Assembly (NCBI GenBank): GCA_963573385.1
Contig: CAUYLG010026946.1
Location: 124,001-188,000, forward strand
Origin: Cacajao melanocephalus
Lineage: Eukaryota; Chordata; Mammalia; Primates; Pitheciidae
DNA length: 64,000 nt
Direction: 5' to 3'
In this document: one piece after another, positions 59,840 through 64,000 of the stretch
How the letters are laid out: every line of letters begins with the position of its first letter
Position numbering within the stretch: position 1 is the stretch's first letter
Notes under the pieces: model-generated
The model's input: the letters and a program-made list of their open reading frames with translations, nothing else
Told to the model about the DNA's origin: nothing
The model's database searches: none
Position numbers and translations under genes: made by a program

Positions 59840-60265
59840 TTCTTTCATTAATTCATTCATACAGTGATACTGACTGCCTACTATATGCAAAATACTATGC
59901 TGATTTCAGGGGATATGAATTCGAGTTAAATAGTCCCTGTGCTCAAGGAGTTTAGTCCAAGAGTGGAGACTGGCACCTCAATGTGTTAAGTGTCATGACA
60001 GAGAGAAGCAAACAGAATCAGAGGATTGTTGGGGGCCCCTAATCCAGCATGGGGTTATGGTGATATAAGCAGTCAGGGAAAAGTCCCTGGGGGGAGAATA
60101 ATTGAGCTGAGTCTTACAGCATGAGTGGGGATTACCCTTATAAAGGGGTAGGGATGAGGAAGTGGTGGAGGTGAGGAAGGGTATCCATTGGGATTCACTG
60201 GCAGAGAGTGTCCAGAGGGGTGAGAGAAGAGGATGAGGCCAGAACAGAGAAGACCTGGTATGTGC
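59840..60265 (-). mobile_element. L2 LINE 3' region, antisense
   Basis: 'ttcattaattcattcataca', 'tactatatgcaaaatactat', 'gtgctcaaggagtttagtcc', 'agtcagggaaaagtccctgg' and 'gagctgagtcttacagcatg' give a clear antisense L2. Confidence 0.8.
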
Positions 60266-60369
60266 AATAATTGTCATTTTGTCTGCACAGCATTCTTTTC
60301 TGCTAACAGAATACATCGCTTTCTTTTGGGTTACTCTACCTCTCCATTCTCAGACTGGTATTTTGAAGA

Positions 60370-60750
60370 TGACTGACTCCCACTTCCCATTATGGGGGTG
60401 GGTATGTAACCAAGGTCTGGGTAAATGTATCCTCTGTTGCTTTGGCACGGGGATTGGTTCAGAGATAGGCATGGGCCCAAGTCAGTCCACTAAGAATCAG
60501 CTCCAAGATATATGATGGATGCATTGGAAAAAGGAACCCTCTCTTTTCCTGTATTATGGCTAAGCCCCTGTTGGCCAACTTACTACAGGGAGGAGAACCA
60601 ACCAACCAGCATTTTGGAAGGCAGAGTTGAGACATAACAAAAACAGATTCCTGGTAGATACATCTGAGCAGCCGGATTCCATTATGCCAAAGCCCATATA
60701 CCCTGGGGTTTTTAAAGTTACGTGAACAATGCACTTTTCCGTTTAAGCCA
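60370..60750 (+). repeat. Possible ancient LTR-like repeat
   Basis: 'ggggtttttaaagttacgtg' and 'ttccgtttaagccaa' resemble the 3' end of a common old mammalian LTR-type repeat. Family unresolved. Confidence 0.35.
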
Positions 60751-61349
60751 AATCAAGGGCAGGACCTAAAGTGTGTAAGTGCAGGAAACCCAGTGAGCCC
60801 ATGTTATCCAGCAGAGTGAGCCACTAGGACTCTTGGGAACAATGCAAATTAAGAGGTAAGTGGATACAAAGGACTTCACCAAGGATGCAAAGATGGAACT
60901 GTCAGAGAAATGGGAGGAGAACCAAGGCAGTTGCTTGTACAGAGAGCTCTCTGACAACTTGAATATACTATTTCCTCTTAAGCATGTCTGAGCAGAATCA
61001 CGTTTGCATTCTGGCTTCTTGTTTCTGTTCAAATTGGTCATATTCAGTCCACCTAATCTGCATTTCACCATTTTATTTGCTTAAAAAACATTTTTTAAAA
61101 TCAGCAGTTCAGAGGGAAGTGTCAGTGAGGCTTTTTTTTTTTTTTTTTTAAACATCCCTGTATTTGAAGTAGTGGATTTTGACTTAAGGATGTTTATTAA
61201 AATGTCCCCAAACCTATCTTAAAACACTGTACTTTCTGCCTCCTTGACTAATACAAGTTTGTCTGGGGACCCTTTATTTTGTCATTTGTACTTTGGATTT
61301 CATGGCAAGCTAATTTAATAATGAGGTAATATAAACAATAACAATATTA
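60751..61349. other. Unique sequence, nothing recognised
   Basis: About 600 bp with a 19-nt T run at about 61132-61150. No element assigned. Confidence 0.4.
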
Positions 61350-61427
61350 ATCACTTATTCCATGCCCAAGAGTGTTTAAGTATGCAACTGGCCTGTGAGG
61401 ATGGCCACCATTATAAACCCCATTTTA
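61350..61427 (-). mobile_element. MIR SINE, antisense, first half
   Basis: 'gtatgcaactggcctgtgag' and 'ttataaaccccatttta' match the antisense MIR up to its 'ccccattttacagatgag' core. The rest of the MIR is found at 63648 after an L1 composite. Confidence 0.8.
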
Positions 61428-62925
61428 TTTTATTTTTGCTTTTTTAATTAACCAACTTAATTTTTTTAGAGAAGTTTTATGTTTATAGAAAAAGTGAGCA
61501 GAAGGTATAGAGGGTTTCTATTTATCACCCCTAACCACAGTTTCCTGTATTATTAACATCTTGCATTAGTGTAGTAGAGTTGTTACAATTGATGAACTAA
61601 TATTAATGCAATATTGTTAACTAAAACACATGGTTCATATTAAGAGTCACTCTGTGTTGTACAGTTCTTTGGGTTTTCATAAAGGTATGATTCATATATC
61701 CACCATCATAGTATGGTACCAAAATAGTTTCACTGCCCCCAAATTCTCCTATACTCCAACTATTCATTCCTCCCTCCCTCACCAGGAACACCTGGAAACC
61801 ACTGGTCTTTTTATTGTCTCCATAGCTTTGCCTTTTCCAGAATGTCATATACTTCACATTGTATACTATATAGCCTTTTCAGACTGGTTTCTTTCACTTA
61901 ATTATATGCATTTCACATTCCTCTATGTCTTTTCATGACTCTGTGGCTCATTTTTTTAATCACTAGAAAACAGTTCATTGCATGGCTGTACAACAGTTTG
62001 CTTATGCTCTCACATACTGAAGGACATTTTGGTTGCCTCTCAGTTTTGACAATTATAAATAAAGCTGCTATAAACATTGATTTACAGGTTTTTGTGTGGA
62101 TATAAGTATTCAATTCATTTGGGCAAGTACCAAAGAGTGTGACTGTTGAACTGTAAGGTAAGAGCTTGTTTAGCTTTGTGAGAAAATGCCTAACTCTTCC
62201 AAAGCAGTTGTGTCATTTTGCATTCTCACCAGCCATGAATGAGGGCTCATGTTGTTCCACATTCTTGCCAGCATTCGGTGTCAATATTGTGGATTTTAGC
62301 CATTGTATAGCTTGTGGGTGATATCTCAATATTGTTTTACTTTGCAGTTCCCTGATAACATATAATGTTGAGCACCTTTTCAGATGCTTATTTGCCATCT
62401 GTATATCTTCTTCGGTGATGTGTCTGCTCAGACCTCTTGTCCATTTTTTAATTGGGCTGTGTATTTTCTCATTATTGAATCTTAAGAGTTACATTTTTAA
62501 AGTATCTAAGTTATCAAATTTGTGGGCATAGAGTTCTTCCTAATATTTATTATCCTTTTAATATCAATTAAATCAGTAGCGATGGTCTCTCTGATTTCTG
62601 ATATTAGTAATTTGTATTTTCTCTCATTTATCCTTAGTTAGCCTGGCTGGAGGTTTATCATTCTATTGATCTTTTCAAAGAGTAAGTTTTGATTTCATCA
62701 TTTTTCTCTATTGGTTTCTTACTTTAAATTCCATTGAGTTTTGCTCTGATGTTTATTATTTCTTTTCTTCTGCTTACTTTGGATTTAAATTGTTCTTTTG
62801 CTACTTTCCTAAGGTGGAAGCTTGGGTTATTGATTTTAGATCTTTCTTTTTTTCTAATATTTGCGTTCAATGCTATACATTTCCCTTTGAGCACTTCCTT
62901 TGCTGAATTCAGCAAATTTTTATAA
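61428..62925 (-). mobile_element. L1M (L1MC-like) LINE, antisense, internally deleted
   Basis: 3' UTR first ('agtgagcagaaggtatagag', 'cctggaaaccactggtcttt', 'aatgtcatatacttcacatt'), then ORF2 C-terminus ('cagcattcggtgtcaatatt', 'attgggctgtgtattttc'). After a break near 62,490 comes the reverse-transcriptase zone ('gatcttttcaaagagtaag', 'ctaaggtggaagcttgggtt'). Much of ORF2 is missing between these parts. Confidence 0.88.
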
Positions 62926-63647
62926 TTTTTTAAAAAATTCTTTTTAGGTTTGGGGGTACATGTGAAGATTTGTTACACAGGTAAACATGTGTCACTGGAG
63001 TTTGTTATACATATTATTTCATCACCCAGATATTAAGCTCAGTACCCAATAGTTATCTTTTCTGTTCCTCTCCCGCTTCCCACCCTCCTCTCTCAAGTAG
63101 ACCCCAATGTCTGCTGTATCCTTGTGTTAATATCATCTAGCTTCCACTTATAAGTGAGAACATGCAGTCTTTGGTTTTCTGTTCCTGCATTAGTTTACTA
63201 AGGATAATAGCCTCCAGCTCCATCTATGTTTTCTCAAAAGACATGATCTTGTTCTTTTCTATGAGTGCATAGTACTTCATGGGATAAATGTACCACATTT
63301 TCTTTATCCAATCTGACATTGATGGGCATTTTGGTTAATTCCATGTTTATGCTAGTGTGGATAGTGGTGCAGTGAACATTTGTGTACATGTGTCTTTACG
63401 GTAGAATGATTTGTATTCCTCTGGGAATATAAATTTACCCAGTAATGGAATTGTTGGGTTGAGTGGTAGTTCTTCTTTTAGCTCTTTGAGGAATTGCCAT
63501 ATTGCTTTCCACAATGGTTGAACTAATTTACCCTCCCAACAACAGTGTATAAATGTCCCCTTTTCTCTGCAACCTAGCCAGTATCTGTTATTTTTTGAGT
63601 TTTTCATGATAGCCATTCTGACTGATGTGAGATGGTATCTCACTGTG
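62926..63647 (-). mobile_element. L1P LINE 3' end, antisense, 5'-truncated
   Basis: 'ggtttgggggtacatgtgaa', 'cttccacttataagtgagaa', 'catgcagtctttggttttct', 'gttgggttgagtggtagttc' and 'gagatggtatctcactgtg' are primate L1 3' sequence, less diverged than the L1M next to it. Its 5' truncation point coincides with the second copy of the target duplication. Confidence 0.92.
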
Positions 63648-63765
63648 ATAAACTCCATTTTAAAGATGAGCAAATTGAGGTTTAGAGAGACTGAAACATT
63701 CTCAAACTTACACAACTAGTGAGTGACAAAGCTTGGCATAAAGTTTACCTTTATTCCATTTTTAT
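63648..63765 (-). mobile_element. MIR SINE, antisense, second half
   Basis: Starts 'ataaactccatttta' (a repeat of 61413-61427, one mismatch) and continues 'gatgagcaaattgaggttta', 'cttacacaactagtgagtg'. This completes the MIR interrupted at 61427. Confidence 0.88.
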
Positions 63766-64000
63766 GAAGAAAACATTTTTTTTTCTATTACAGACATCTA
63801 TTTGAAAACAACTAACCTTAAAGGCCTTGATGTTTAAGTTTTCTGAAATTTATGTTATACGACTTTTGCTATCCTTTGACTGTGTCTCATTGCTCTGAAT
63901 ATCATCTCCTTGTCAATAATTTATAGGACCTCTCATTAACAACAAATGGTAATGCTCTTTTTTTCTATGCAAATGTGATGATCTGCCTCTCTAGCTGTTC
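63766..64000. other. Unique AT-rich sequence to the window end
   Basis: Nothing recognised in the final 235 bp. Confidence 0.4.

Overview
The window is primate, most likely human, nuclear DNA. It carries many dimeric Alu elements (7SL-derived, primate-specific), a young-looking L1P 3' end, and MaLR, L2 and MIR elements shared by other mammals. It also has microsatellites and very few CpGs. I found no convincing protein-coding exon, no tRNA, rRNA or snRNA gene, no CpG island and no complete processed gene copy. Bacterial features (operons, ribosome binding sites, CRISPR) do not apply. The stretch reads as intergenic or intronic DNA. If it lies inside a gene, sequence alone does not show it.

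Layout. 1-16 kb: Alus on both strands, an L2 split by a MER20 transposon, several MIRs, an antisense MST-type LTR at 11.4 kb and a second MER20 at 14.4 kb. 16-27 kb: an Alu with an exact internal 30-bp duplication, an MLT1-type LTR split by an Alu half-element, a series of old antisense L1 pieces, a compound GT/AG microsatellite, a long purine-rich tract, an MLT1 LTR, a sense L1P 3' end, and an LTR-like element whose 3' part holds a striking AT-rich palindrome (26,514-26,632). 28-39 kb: old L1-type sequence with a nested Alu, a Tigger-type DNA transposon keeping the acidic C-terminal tail of its transposase, a solitary LTR, and a poly(A)-ended retroelement followed by an L1 end and an inverted Alu pair. 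39-51 kb: the most repeat-poor part, with candidate (unproven) regulatory motifs and a small perfect hairpin. 52-64 kb: an L1M end, a MaLR LTR, an ERV1-class solitary LTR with TATA box and polyadenylation signal, L2 fragments, an open frame of 152 codons from its first ATG (58,967-59,425), and finally a MIR split by an L1 composite flanked by a 15-bp target-site duplication.

The history is one of layered insertion: MIR and L2 first, then DNA transposons and MaLR LTRs, then Alu and L1P. In several places the nesting and target-site duplications give the order directly. Repeat family names come from remembered consensus patterns. Boundaries of the oldest elements are approximate, and subfamily names were left off where I was not sure. 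Nothing here amounts to a new biological system. The items most worth a second look are the AT-rich palindrome, the L1 composite inside the MIR, the Tigger remnant, the ERV1 LTR promoter, the repeat-poor segments with regulatory-looking motifs, and the several small tandem duplications that may be polymorphic.
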